Assembly (NCBI GenBank): GCA_021802745.1
Contig: JAJZRK010000028.1
Location: 1-20,604 of the forward strand
Reading direction: 5' to 3'
Length of the DNA: 20,604 nucleotides
From: a bacterium
GTDB lineage: Bacteria > Gemmatimonadota > Gemmatimonadetes > Gemmatimonadales > Gemmatimonadaceae
Shown here: piece by piece, positions 1 to 7,370 of the stretch
Layout: each line of letters opens with the position of its first letter
Numbering within the stretch: the first letter of the stretch is position 1
The notes under the pieces: generated by a model
What the model saw: only the letters and a program-made list of their open reading frames with translations
What the model was told of the DNA's origin: nothing
Databases searched by the model: none
Program-made: the position numbers and the translations under genes

Positions 1-475
1 CCCACTGCTTGAGGTAGGCCATCTGCACGCCGGTGGTGCTGTCCACGCGGTCGGCCGCCTCCATGAGCGACACCAGCATCACCGCCTCGAGTTCGGGCGG
101 CAGGGCCAGCGCGGCGATGCGTTCGCGAATGGCATCCACGCGTTCGCCGTTCTTGGGATGGAAGAAGCGCGACTGTTCGCAGAACGTCTGCGTGAAGTAG
201 CCGGCGCGCCCCGGCATCGCGTTGAACTCGCCGATCAGCACCTCGGCGTCGCGCGCGACGTCGTCGTAGTCGGCCTCGACGTAGCAGCGCGACAGCGTGT
301 GCGCGTAGGCGTTGTGGTCGTTGGCCACCACGCGGAAGCCGGCGAGCTTGAGCGCGTGGCCCACGCGCGCCGTGCCGCTGAAGAGGTCGAGCACCGATCG
401 CGCGCGCGCGTCGGCGCGCACGGCGTCCACGATGAGTGGGAGCAGCGTGCGCTTGGAGCCGAGATACTTGATCAC
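1..475 (-). CDS. DNA adenine methyltransferase, D12 class (5' part, truncated by window edge)
   Basis: Partial gene whose 3' end lies outside the window. The translation starts MIKYLGSKRTLLPLI and continues to a motif I of the form DLFSGTARVGHAL, the SAM-binding layout of the Dam/D12 class of N6-adenine DNA methyltransferases. The DPPY catalytic motif would lie beyond position 1, so catalysis cannot be checked. I chose the GTG at 475 because family members typically begin at this KYLGSKR segment. The frame stays open to an ATG at 577, preceded by an AGGAGGGG 12 nt upstream, but the extra 34 codons have much lower third-position GC and a rare AGA, so they look non-coding. Divergent from the DUF2520-panC-panB operon. 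Whether it belongs to a restriction system or is an orphan methylase cannot be seen here; no restriction gene lies on this side. Confidence 0.85.
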   Translation of the reverse strand, partial: MIKYLGSKRTLLPLIVDAVRADARARSVLDLFSGTARVGHALKLAGFRVVANDHNAYAHTLSRCYVEADYDDVARDAEVLIGEFNAMPGRAGYFTQTFCEQSRFFHPKNGERVDAIRERIAALALPPELEAVMLVSLMEAADRVDSTTGVQMAYLKQW

Positions 476-567
476 GCCCAAGAGACGAGCGCCCGGAATT
501 CGCGCAACGCCGGCCCCGGAGGGTCGTGACGTTCTCGAAATTCGCTCGTCTGTTACGCGCTCCTGGG

Positions 568-579
568 TAGTTTCCATCC
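568..579 (+). promoter_or_regulatory. putative leaderless -10 box for the DUF2520-panCB operon
   Basis: TAGTTT at 568-573 is followed by 6 nt and then the ATG at 580. With the usual 6-7 nt distance from -10 to start site, transcription would begin at or next to the ATG. No Shine-Dalgarno sequence is visible before this ATG. The same layout recurs before xerC, the deoxynucleoside kinase and the first pseudopilin. No good -35 element is visible. Confidence 0.4.
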
Positions 580-1473
580 ATGCTGGCGACCCCTCCTGAT
601 CCCCTTCCGCGCACCACGCTGATCATCGGCGCGGGTCGCCTGGGCATGGCCCTTGGCATCGCGCTGCAACGCGCCGGATGGCCGGTGACGCTCGTCGCGC
701 GACGCGACGCCAGCGCGACGCGCGCGGCGGATCGCGGCTTGCATGTCGTACGCTCGCTCGAGACACTGGGAGAGGCCGCGTTCGTGCTGCTCTGCGTTCC
801 GGACGACGCGGTGGCATCGACGGCCCGCGCCCTCGATGCGTCGCCGCATGCACTCCCCCCTGATGCCGTCGTGCTGCACACCAGCGGCGCCGTTCCGGTG
901 GCGGCCTTGTCCGTTCTGGCCGCCCGGACACGCGGCACCGGAAGCCTGCACCCGCTCCAGACCATCGCCCGGGAATTCGCGGACGACGTGCTGAGCGGCG
1001 CGCCCGCAGCCGTGACAGGCAGCCCGGACGCCATTGTCGCTGCCGAGCAGGTCGCCCTGGCCGTCGGACTCGTGCCGTTCCGGCTCGCCGATGATGCCAA
1101 GCCGCTGTATCACGCCGCCTGTTCGATGGCGGCCAATTTCACCGTCGGCCTGCTCGACGCCGCGATTCGCGCGGCGGCCGCCTCAGGCATGGACGCGGCG
1201 GCCGCGCGCCAGGCGCTCGCAGCCCTCGCACGCAATGCCGTCGATCAGGTCTCTCGTCATGGCGCAGAAGCGTCCCTCACCGGACCGATCCTTCGTGGCG
1301 ACGCCGGTACGGTACGCGCGCATCTGGATGCACTGCACCGCGAGATTCCGGCCCTCGTGCCCTTGTACATCCACGCGGCGCGGCAGACACTCGCGCTCGC
1401 CCGGCGTGCCGGCCTCGACCGCGATGCCGCCGAGGCTGTCGACCTCGTGCTCTCCCAACCGACTGACGCATGA
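580..1473 (+). CDS. Rossmann-fold/DUF2520 oxidoreductase, candidate ketopantoate reductase
   Basis: 297 aa. The N-terminal half is an NAD(P)-binding Rossmann domain with the glycine motif IIGAGRLGMALG (residues 15-26). The C-terminal half matches DUF2520, with SLHPLQT (122-128), YHAACSMAANF (177-187) and LTGPILRGD (233-241), the conserved blocks of that family. It resembles 6-phosphogluconate/ketopantoate-type dehydrogenases. Its stop overlaps the panC start (ATGA), and panB follows, so it is translationally coupled to two pantothenate enzymes. The step missing between PanB and PanC is ketopantoate reduction, normally done by PanE. No panE is present here, so I infer this enzyme fills that step; an unrelated alternative reductase (PanG) is known from Francisella. 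Start at ATG 580, no SD, TAGTTT box 6 nt upstream. Family assignment is strong; substrate is inference. Confidence 0.88.
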   Translation: MLATPPDPLPRTTLIIGAGRLGMALGIALQRAGWPVTLVARRDASATRAADRGLHVVRSLETLGEAAFVLLCVPDDAVASTARALDASPHALPPDAVVLHTSGAVPVAALSVLAARTRGTGSLHPLQTIAREFADDVLSGAPAAVTGSPDAIVAAEQVALAVGLVPFRLADDAKPLYHAACSMAANFTVGLLDAAIRAAAASGMDAAAARQALAALARNAVDQVSRHGAEASLTGPILRGDAGTVRAHLDALHREIPALVPLYIHAARQTLALARRAGLDRDAAEAVDLVLSQPTDA

Positions 1474-2324
1474 TCCGGTTCGAAACCCTGGCGGAACTTC
1501 GGGCAGTGATTCGTGGCGCCCGCGCCAACTCACGTCCCGTTCGGTTCGTGCCAACCATGGGCGCGCTGCATGACGGACACTCCGCGCTGATCCGCGCGGC
1601 CCGCGCCGGCGGCGGCTTTGTGCTCGTCAGCATTTTCGTCAACCCGACCCAGTTCGGCCCCAATGAGGATTTCGCGCGTTATCCTCGCACACCCGACACC
1701 GATGCCGCCGTGGCCGCGGCCGCCGGCGCCGACGCGATCTGGTCGCCGCCCGTGGACACCGTGTACCCCGGCGGCGAGAGCACGCGTGTGACGGTCGGTG
1801 CGCTCGGCACCTGCTGGGAGGGAGCATTCCGTCCGGGTCACTTTGACGGCGTGGCCACGGTGGTCGCCAAACTCCTGGTGGCGACGACTGCGGATGTGCT
1901 CTACCTCGGGGAGAAGGACTTTCAGCAGACCCTCGTCCTGCGGCGCCTTGTCCGCGACTTGCTGCTCGACACGGAGGTCATCGTCGTCCCGACAGTCCGC
2001 GAAGCCGACGGTCTGGCGTTGAGCAGCCGCAACCGATACCTCTCCACAGATGAGCGTCAGGCGGCGACGGCCATTCCGAGGGCCCTGCGGGCCGCCGCGG
2101 CGCTTGCCGCACGCGGGGAACGCGATGCGACCGCGGTGCGTGCCGTGCTGCATGACACGCTTGGCGCCGAGCCGCGATTGCGCGTGCAGTACGCGGAGGT
2201 CGTGGACCCCGAGACACTCACGCCGCCGAGCGCGATCGCTGCGCCGGCCCGCGCCATCGTGGCCGTGTTTGCGGGCTCCACGCGCCTGATTGACAATCAT
2301 CTCATCCTGCCAGCGACGTCATGA
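1470..2324 (+). CDS. panC: pantothenate synthetase (pantoate--beta-alanine ligase)
   Basis: 284 aa, the usual length. Condenses pantoate and beta-alanine with ATP through a pantoyl-adenylate, the last step of pantothenate synthesis, in the cytoplasm. The HIGH-type nucleotide motif is MGALHDGHSAL (residues 30-40, H34 and H37). PGHFDGVATVV (122-132), GEKDFQQ (147-153) and LSSRN (184-188, the KMSKS-like loop) are all in the expected order. The start ATG at 1470 overlaps the previous stop (ATGA), and the stop at 2324 overlaps the panB start in the same way, so the three genes form one coupled operon. Typical members have MSSRN where this one has LSSRN, a conservative change. Highly confident identification. 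Confidence 0.97.
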   Translation: MIRFETLAELRAVIRGARANSRPVRFVPTMGALHDGHSALIRAARAGGGFVLVSIFVNPTQFGPNEDFARYPRTPDTDAAVAAAAGADAIWSPPVDTVYPGGESTRVTVGALGTCWEGAFRPGHFDGVATVVAKLLVATTADVLYLGEKDFQQTLVLRRLVRDLLLDTEVIVVPTVREADGLALSSRNRYLSTDERQAATAIPRALRAAAALAARGERDATAVRAVLHDTLGAEPRLRVQYAEVVDPETLTPPSAIAAPARAIVAVFAGSTRLIDNHLILPATS

Positions 2325-3169
2325 CCTTCTCGGTGCCAGACTTCATTCGGTACAAGCACGATCGCCGTCCCATCGTGATGGTGACGGCGTATGACCATCC
2401 GTCCGCGCGGTTCGCCGAGCAAGCGGGCGTGGACGTCATCCTTGTGGGTGACTCGGCGGCCAACGTCGTGCTCGGCCTCGAGCGCACGTCGGCAATCACG
2501 ATGGAGACGATGCTGGTGCTGGCCGCCGCCGCGCGGCGTGGCGCACCGGAGACGCTGCTCGTGGGCGACCTCCCCTTCATGACGTACCAGGCAGCCGACG
2601 TGGATGCCGTGCGCAATGCCGGTCGCTTCGTGGCCGAGGCCGGCTGCGATGCGGTCAAGCTGGAAGGCGGACGCGCGATGGTGCCGCGAGTCCGGGCCAT
2701 TACCGACGCCGGCATCCCGGTCATCGGACACCTGGGGCTCACGCCGCAGAGCGCGGCCCGGCTCGGCGGCATGCGCGTGCAGGCGCGAACGCACGCGCAA
2801 GCGATCGCGTTGATCAACGATGCCAGGGCCCTGCAGGACGCTGGAGCGGTGGCTATCGTGCTCGAGGCGATTCCCGCCGCGATTGCCGCTGCGGTGACCG
2901 ATCGCCTCGCCATTCCAACCGTCGGGATCGGCGCCGGGGCGGGGTGCGACGGGCAGGTGCTCGTGTATCACGATCTCCTCGGACTTGGGGCCGGCACGCC
3001 GCCTTCGTTCGTGCGGCAGTACGCCGCGCTGGGTGAAGCGTCACGCGACGCGCTGGTGCGCTTTGCCGACGACGTGCGAGAACGCCGCTATCCAGGGGCC
3101 GACGAGGGATATCGAATGTCGGCCGCGGAGCTCGCCGCCTTTGAGCGGGCGCTTGCCGAACTCACCTGA
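2321..3169 (+). CDS. panB: 3-methyl-2-oxobutanoate hydroxymethyltransferase (ketopantoate hydroxymethyltransferase)
   Basis: 282 aa. Transfers a hydroxymethyl group from methylene-tetrahydrofolate to alpha-ketoisovalerate, giving ketopantoate, the first committed step of pantothenate synthesis. A TIM-barrel protein with VTAYDHPSARFAEQAGVD near the N-terminus, metal ligands expected at D44 (LVGDSAANV), D83 (VGDLPFMTY) and E115 (VKLEGG), GHLGLTPQS (136-144) and the catalytic acid E182 (VLEAIP). The ATG overlaps the panC stop by ATGA. The last gene of the operon, it converges on xerC with only 12 nt between stops. No feature is missing. Confidence 0.97.
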   Translation: MTFSVPDFIRYKHDRRPIVMVTAYDHPSARFAEQAGVDVILVGDSAANVVLGLERTSAITMETMLVLAAAARRGAPETLLVGDLPFMTYQAADVDAVRNAGRFVAEAGCDAVKLEGGRAMVPRVRAITDAGIPVIGHLGLTPQSAARLGGMRVQARTHAQAIALINDARALQDAGAVAIVLEAIPAAIAAAVTDRLAIPTVGIGAGAGCDGQVLVYHDLLGLGAGTPPSFVRQYAALGEASRDALVRFADDVRERRYPGADEGYRMSAAELAAFERALAELT

Positions 3170-3185
3170 GCGAGCCGCTCGTCAG
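3166..3185. terminator. possible shared hairpin between convergent panB and xerC
   Basis: The 20 nt covering both stop codons form an imperfect palindrome: CTGA-G-CGAG facing CTCG-TCAG, with a tiny loop and one bulged base. It lies where a bidirectional terminator would be expected between convergent genes, but it is short and has no T-tract, so termination is uncertain. Confidence 0.3.
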
Positions 3186-4099
3186 GCGCGCGGGTGCGCC
3201 TGCCGATACACCTGCTTGAGCCGCTCGACGCTGGTGTGCGTGTAGATCTGCGTCGTGCTCACCGAGGCGTGGCCCAGCAGTTCCTGCACGGCGCGCAGGT
3301 CGGCCCCCGCATCGAGCAGGTGCGTGGCGAAGGTGTGGCGCAGGGAGTGCGTGCTGAGCCCCGCCCCTTCATCCACCTGTGACAGCCAGCCGGTGATGCT
3401 CTTCTGGATCGTTGACAGGCTTGCGCGCTTGCCGCGGTCGGAGAGGAAGAAGGCCTGCCGGTCGGCGCCGGGTCCCACCCTGGCGATCACCTGGTCGCGC
3501 TTGCGTTCGAACTCGCGCAGCGCGCGCTGGGCGTGCGATCCCACGGGGAGGATGCGTTCCTTGCGTCCCTTGCCGCGCACCTTCACCTGCCCGGCAAGGA
3601 GATCAAGGTCGGCGCGATTGATGCCGCGCAACTCGCTGAGGCGAAGTCCGCACGAGTAGAGCAGCTCGATCATCGCCAGCGCCATGACGTCGCGGTGCTT
3701 CCCCTCCTTGGCGCGCGTCTCCAGCGCCTGCAGCAGCGTCTCGACCTGTTTCCGGTCGAGGTGGCCCGGGAGGTACTTCTCGATCTTGGGTGAGCCGACG
3801 GCGCGCGCCGGGTTGCCCGCGATGAGGTCGTTGGCGTGGAGGAACCGGAAGAACGTGCGGGCGGCGCTCAGCGCTCTCGCAATGGAGCGCTTGGCAAGCC
3901 CGCGCCGCGCGAGGTGCGCCATCCACGACCGGAGGACGAGCCGGTCCACCTGCCCCCACTGCCAGTTCGGGTCGCCGTAGTGGACGCCGAGAAAGTCACG
4001 CAGCTCACCCAGGTCACGCGTGTAGGCCGCCACCGTGTGCGGCGACACATCGCGCTCCTTGGCGAGATGGGTCAGGAAGTCGGCGAGGAGGTCGGGCAT
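3182..4099 (-). CDS. xerC: site-specific tyrosine recombinase XerC
   Basis: 305 aa, normal for XerC/XerD. Resolves chromosome dimers at dif during division with a XerD partner. The N-terminal SAM-like core-binding domain covers about residues 1-90. The catalytic domain has R153 (YSCGLRLSEL), K177 (VKVRGKGRKE), H251 and R254 (HSLRHTFATHLL), H277 (LLGHAS) and the nucleophile Y286 (TTQIYTH). The tail VYRQAHPRA and DLRAVQELLGHA resemble XerC more than XerD. The frame is open for 315 nt further upstream, but that part runs through an inverted repeat and is low complexity. ATG 4099 is the family start and sits 5 nt after a TATACT box with no SD, so the mRNA may be leaderless. Convergent with panB. 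Confidence 0.94.
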   Translation of the reverse strand: MPDLLADFLTHLAKERDVSPHTVAAYTRDLGELRDFLGVHYGDPNWQWGQVDRLVLRSWMAHLARRGLAKRSIARALSAARTFFRFLHANDLIAGNPARAVGSPKIEKYLPGHLDRKQVETLLQALETRAKEGKHRDVMALAMIELLYSCGLRLSELRGINRADLDLLAGQVKVRGKGRKERILPVGSHAQRALREFERKRDQVIARVGPGADRQAFFLSDRGKRASLSTIQKSITGWLSQVDEGAGLSTHSLRHTFATHLLDAGADLRAVQELLGHASVSTTQIYTHTSVERLKQVYRQAHPRA

Positions 4100-4110
4100 G
4101 ACACAGTATA
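4100..4110 (-). promoter_or_regulatory. putative leaderless -10 box for xerC
   Basis: On the minus strand TATACT (4110-4105) is followed by GTGTC and then the xerC ATG at 4099. This near-consensus -10 would place the transcription start at or beside the ATG. The -35 position falls at the edge of the G-rich inverted repeat and does not match TTGACA. Confidence 0.45.
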
Positions 4111-4121
4111 GACGATTCAGG

Positions 4122-4252
4122 GAGGGGGAGGGGTGCAGGGGTTTGGAATGGGAGAGGAGTGGAGATGGGAGGGATGGGGGAGGAGGGAGACTCCTTACTC
4201 CTCCCCCGCTCTCCACTCCTCCCGCATTCCAAACCGCTGCACCCCTCCTCCA
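4122..4252. repeat. long imperfect inverted repeat, purine arm / pyrimidine arm
   Basis: The left arm (about 4122-4188) is G/A-only for long stretches. Its reverse complement recurs at about 4197-4252. Shared blocks are GAGGGGTGCAG, GGTTTGGAATG, GAGGAGTGGAGA and GGGGGAGGAG, in the same order, with a few mismatches, single-base indels and an 8-9 nt insertion in the left arm. The spacer is only a few nucleotides, so the whole can fold as a hairpin of about 50 bp. There is no T-tract as in a normal terminator. It separates xerC from the divergent small membrane protein gene. It may be a non-autonomous repeat (MITE/REP-like) or a recombination hairpin; no transposase is present. Confidence 0.8.
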
Positions 4253-4265
4253 ATCCGGCGACGCG

Positions 4266-4583
4266 GTGCGCTGGTGGGAACGGCGCCGCATCACGTACAA
4301 CGCGGTCCTCACGGCTCTCTTCGTGGCATTGACCATCCGCACGTCTCCGCGCCTGCAACCGGAATTCGGCCCGGACAAGATCCTGCCGCCGCTCGTGCTC
4401 GCGCTGCTGGCCAACCTCTGCTACCGCACGGGGTACCTGCTGGACCGGCTGCTCAGCGCGTCACCCAACGCGCGAATCCGTCACTGGGCGCAGCTGGCGG
4501 TATGGGTCGCGGGCATGTTCCTCGCGATGCTCATCGAGACGTACTGGTTCCTCGATGAGATCCTTCCGCCACCGCTGACCTGA
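4266..4583 (+). CDS. small hypothetical membrane protein
   Basis: 105 aa from the GTG at 4266 (VRWWERRRITYNAV...). It has three likely membrane segments: about residues 12-25 (AVLTALFVALTI), 38-55 (LPPLVLALLANLCYRTGYLL) and 75-95 (LAVWVAGMFLAMLIETYWFL). The basic N-terminus before the first segment suggests a cytoplasmic N-end. I do not recognise a family with a known function. The frame is open upstream to 4035, but that part crosses xerC antisense and the inverted repeat, so it is unlikely to be coding; the exact start is uncertain because no ATG or SD lies nearby. It lies downstream of the long hairpin and is divergent from xerC. Confidence 0.6.
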   Translation: MRWWERRRITYNAVLTALFVALTIRTSPRLQPEFGPDKILPPLVLALLANLCYRTGYLLDRLLSASPNARIRHWAQLAVWVAGMFLAMLIETYWFLDEILPPPLT

Positions 4584-4617
4584 CGGTCGGCCGGTCCACC
4601 TTCAACTCGCCCTTCGC

Positions 4618-4803
4618 ATGCAGACTTCCATTCAGGACACCCGTGCGGTACCAGCTCGACCGGGGGGCACGGCAAGCCATCGTGCGTTCGGTACGCAGGA
4701 CGCGACCGACGCCGAGTGGGCGGTCGCACTGGTGCAAGAAGCAGTCGCGGTACTCTTCGCCGCGCCGAGTGGCGCACGGCCTGAGGGCAACGGCGCCGCC
4801 TGA
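4618..4803 (+). CDS. doubtful small ORF in intergenic stretch
   Basis: 61 aa, ATG start, no SD. The C-terminal part (ATDAEWAVALVQEAVAVLFA) could form an amphipathic or hydrophobic helix, but third-position GC is lower than in neighbouring genes and no family is recognised. It is the only reading frame with any appeal in 4584-4898, a stretch otherwise holding just the terminator at 4832-4871. Most likely non-coding; listed so the gap is described. Confidence 0.2.
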   Translation: MQTSIQDTRAVPARPGGTASHRAFGTQDATDAEWAVALVQEAVAVLFAAPSGARPEGNGAA

Positions 4804-4831
4804 CTCGCTGCCACTCTGCCGCGACGGACGG

Positions 4832-4871
4832 GAACGAACGAAAGGCCGGTCCGACTCGAATGGACCGGCCC
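4832..4871 (-). terminator. Rho-independent terminator of the M28 peptidase gene
   Basis: On the minus strand a perfect 9-bp stem GGCCGGTCC / GGACCGGCC (4870-4862 with 4852-4844) encloses a 9-nt loop and is followed by the T-rich run TTTCGTTCGTTCC. It lies about 28 nt after the peptidase stop codon, the right place and orientation for an intrinsic terminator. Confidence 0.85.
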
Positions 4872-4898
4872 TCCGTGCGCCAGCGGCTCCCGCCGCGT

Positions 4899-6419
4899 CT
4901 ACGGCTGCGGGCGCGGCATCATCTCGTCCCGATTTGCGAGGTGGTACACCGACCAGGCGATGATCGCCGCGGCCTGCTTCAGGTCGTCCATGACGAGCCG
5001 TTCGTACGTGTCCACGTTCGAATGGTGGGTGCGAATGCTGTACTCGAGCGGATCCTGGATGAACTGGAAGCCGGGTACGCCGCGACGCCAGAACGAGATG
5101 TGATCGGTGCCGCCCGTGCGGTCGAGCCGGTTCCCCACGTATCCGAGATCGCGGAACGGTGCGAGCACCTGATCCCAGACGCGGATGGCCGGCTCATTGA
5201 GCTCGCCGTACACGCCGCGCAGGCGTCCACTCCCGTTGTCGATGTTCAGGTACGCCGAGATGTTCGACAACTCCGCGGCATGCGCACGAACGTACGCCGC
5301 CGAACCAAGAAGGCCCTGCTCCTCACCGCTCCACAGCCCGATGCGGACGGTGCGGCGGAGCGGCAGGTTGAGTGTCTTCAGGATGCGCATGGCCTCCATC
5401 ATCACCAGCGATCCCGCGGCATCGTCCGTTGCCCCCTGGCCCGAGTGCCAGCTGTCGAAGTGCCCGCCGATCATCACCACCTGCTGCTTCAGGTCGGTGC
5501 CCGGAATCTCGCCGATGACGTTGAACTCCCGCTTGTCGGGGTTGCTGAACCGATTCTGGACGTTCACTTCGAGCCGCGAGGTCACGCCCTGCCTGGCAAG
5601 GCGATAGAGCTGCCCGTACTGCTCATGCGTGACGGTCAGCGTGGGGATCGGCTCATAGACCGAGTCGCGCGCCAGCCGTCCATCCGGGTGGCCACCCGTA
5701 CGCAGGAGGCCATACGTCCACCCCGACGGGACGAGCAGCACCGCCGGTGCCTCGCGACGGATGAAGCGCATCAATGCCTGCTGTCGCTGCTGTGCGGCGC
5801 GGAACTGCTCGGCCTGCTGCGGTGGCTGTGCTGGCTGCGGCCGACGCTGACCCCACGCCAGGATGCTGTCCGCGTCGTACCGGCGGGGCGGGGACGTGAA
5901 CTCCGGGCCGATGGGGACCCAGCGTTGCCACATCACGCATGCGCCCCGCAGGCGGCCCGCAAACTGCTGCAGTTGCGCCGTGTCGTCCGGCACTTCCACG
6001 AGCACGACCGGGCAGGTGACCGCTCCCTTCGTGCTGCCACTCCACGCTTGAGGGTCGGCCCGGAGTGGCTGCAGCACCGGTTCCAGCATGCGACCGCTGT
6101 AGCTGACGCGTTCCCACCCGCGCCCGAAGAGCGAATCCCACGGCTCGGCCTGCACGTTCACCAAACCCCACGACCGTAGCGACTGCACCGCCCACTCCTG
6201 CGCGCGGCGCATCTGCGGCGACGCTGTGAGCCGACTGCCGTGGCGGTCAAGCAACTGCTGCGCGAGCGAATCGACCCGCGAGCGATTCAGCGCCTCGTCG
6301 CGAATACGGGAGAGCACGCCGAGATCGAGGCGCTCCTGCACGATGGATTGTTGCGCCGCCAATGGTGCGGCGACCACGCATGCGAGCAGCATGCCGGTAA
6401 CGGAACGGACGTACGCCAT
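4899..6419 (-). CDS. secreted M28 family zinc metallopeptidase (aminopeptidase-like)
   Basis: 506 aa. An N-terminal signal peptide (MAYVRSVTGMLLACVVAAPLA, cleavage near AAQ/Q 23-24) indicates export to periplasm or outside. The M28 zinc centre is complete: H320 (IGGHFDSWH), bridging D332 (GATDDAAGS), the catalytic pair E366-E367 (WSGEEQGLLGS), D394 (YLNIDNGSG) and H465/H466 (RTHHSNVD). The region 100-300 between signal and catalytic core would hold a PA-like insert and contains a Q/A/P-rich stretch (190-215). The start at 6419 is fixed by AAGGAG 6 nt upstream (6431-6426); the frame is open further up but without signal features. Monocistronic, with its own terminator. Probably cleaves N-terminal residues from peptides; substrate unknown. 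Confidence 0.93.
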   Translation of the reverse strand: MAYVRSVTGMLLACVVAAPLAAQQSIVQERLDLGVLSRIRDEALNRSRVDSLAQQLLDRHGSRLTASPQMRRAQEWAVQSLRSWGLVNVQAEPWDSLFGRGWERVSYSGRMLEPVLQPLRADPQAWSGSTKGAVTCPVVLVEVPDDTAQLQQFAGRLRGACVMWQRWVPIGPEFTSPPRRYDADSILAWGQRRPQPAQPPQQAEQFRAAQQRQQALMRFIRREAPAVLLVPSGWTYGLLRTGGHPDGRLARDSVYEPIPTLTVTHEQYGQLYRLARQGVTSRLEVNVQNRFSNPDKREFNVIGEIPGTDLKQQVVMIGGHFDSWHSGQGATDDAAGSLVMMEAMRILKTLNLPLRRTVRIGLWSGEEQGLLGSAAYVRAHAAELSNISAYLNIDNGSGRLRGVYGELNEPAIRVWDQVLAPFRDLGYVGNRLDRTGGTDHISFWRRGVPGFQFIQDPLEYSIRTHHSNVDTYERLVMDDLKQAAAIIAWSVYHLANRDEMMPRPQP

Positions 6420-6425
6420 GTCGAT

Positions 6426-6431
6426 CTCCTT
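6426..6431 (-). promoter_or_regulatory. Shine-Dalgarno site fixing the M28 peptidase start
   Basis: AAGGAG on the minus strand, 6 nt before the ATG at 6419. It decides the start among several in-frame candidates and agrees with the signal peptide beginning there. The rest of the 226-nt divergent region to the kinase gene shows no convincing promoter for the peptidase. Confidence 0.8.
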
Positions 6432-6632
6432 CGGCGGTGGGACTACAGGCAGGGCTCGGCTGCGAGCCAGTTCGCTTCGCTCGTACGATTCACCCGACGG
6501 CCCGCGGCCGCAACCGGACGCCACACATGGTATCGGCCGCGGCGGTTGCATAGCGGATTCCGGCGCCGTTGTCCAGAGCATATGGAGCGACGGCTTGCTC
6601 GCCCCCACGGTAGCCGCCACGCCGGGACGCGC

Positions 6633-6645
6633 TACAATTGGACGC
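6633..6645 (+). promoter_or_regulatory. putative leaderless -10 box for the deoxynucleoside kinase
   Basis: TACAAT at 6633-6638 lies 7 nt before the ATG at 6646. A start site 7 nt after the box would coincide with the A of the ATG. No SD is seen before this start and no clear -35 element is present. Confidence 0.45.
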
Positions 6646-7335
6646 ATGCTCCTCGGTGTCGCCGGCATGATCGGCTGCGGGAAATCCACCCTCGCCGACG
6701 CCCTCGCCAAACGTTTCGGCCTCCAGCTCGCGCTGGAGAGCGTTGATGCGGAGAATCCCTGGCTCGAGCTGTTCTACGACGGCGAGCAGGGGATGCGCAC
6801 CTTCGGCCTGCACCTCCAGCTGCACTTCCTCGCCACGCGCTTCGAGAGCATGCGCAAGATGCGTGCGATGGGCGGCAGCTGGGTGCTCGACCGCACGTGG
6901 TATGAGGATGCGGAGATCTTTGCCCGCGGCCTGTTCGAGTCGGGGTACATGAACTCCAACGACTGGGAGCTCTATCAGCGCCTCTACGCCGAGCTGCTGC
7001 ACGCTCCGGCAGCGCGTCCGCCGCGCCTGATGATCTACCTGCACGGCCCGTTCGACACGATCCTCGACCGCATCATGACCCGTGGCCGGCCGAAGGAGAA
7101 GGACACCGACCCCGAGTACTTCGCCTCGCTGCACACGCGCTATGGGCGCTGGATCGAAGGGTTCCGCCGCTGCCCGGTGCTGCGGCTGGATGTGCGCGAG
7201 TACGACCTGTTCGCGGACCCCACCGCCGTGGATGACATCGCGACGCGGGTGCGCCTGGAGCTGGAAAAGGAACTGCCGCAGACCGAGCTCTGGCCGGCGC
7301 AGAAGCGGCGCAAGGACGCGTTCGCGCAGGGGTGA
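6646..7335 (+). CDS. deoxynucleoside kinase (deoxyadenosine/deoxyguanosine kinase family)
   Basis: 229 aa. Phosphorylates deoxynucleosides in the cytoplasmic salvage pathway. The P-loop is GMIGCGKST (residues 7-15). VLDRTWYEDAEIFA carries the DR(S/T) motif after the third strand, and the lid-like RGRPKEKDTD follows later; this order matches the dNK/dGK family, and the length fits. Purine versus pyrimidine preference cannot be read from sequence alone. I placed the start at ATG 6646 because the P-loop begins immediately after; the open frame continues back into the peptidase's antisense strand without coding character. The stop overlaps an alternative GTG start of the next small gene (GTGA). 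Confidence 0.9.
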   Translation: MLLGVAGMIGCGKSTLADALAKRFGLQLALESVDAENPWLELFYDGEQGMRTFGLHLQLHFLATRFESMRKMRAMGGSWVLDRTWYEDAEIFARGLFESGYMNSNDWELYQRLYAELLHAPAARPPRLMIYLHGPFDTILDRIMTRGRPKEKDTDPEYFASLHTRYGRWIEGFRRCPVLRLDVREYDLFADPTAVDDIATRVRLELEKELPQTELWPAQKRRKDAFAQG

Positions 7336-7370
7336 ACCCGCGTGGGTCGCACGGGGTACGAAGCCCCGTC

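Noticed and set aside
4122..4252. ordinary Rho-independent terminator
   Set aside because: The arms are far too long, the stem lacks a T-tract, and it lies at the 5' ends of the two flanking divergent genes rather than at 3' ends.
4100..4414. N-terminal extension of XerC by about 105 residues
   Set aside because: The extension crosses the inverted repeat and the antisense of a membrane protein gene, is P/S-rich, and is absent from the XerC family.
4860..6179. 439-aa plus-strand open frame
   Set aside because: Antisense to the M28 peptidase; composition is that of a shadow frame.
7361..7369. short hairpin ACGGGG/CCCCGT before the small membrane protein as a terminator or riboswitch
   Set aside because: Only 6 bp with a 7-nt loop in a GC-rich background; not enough to support a call.
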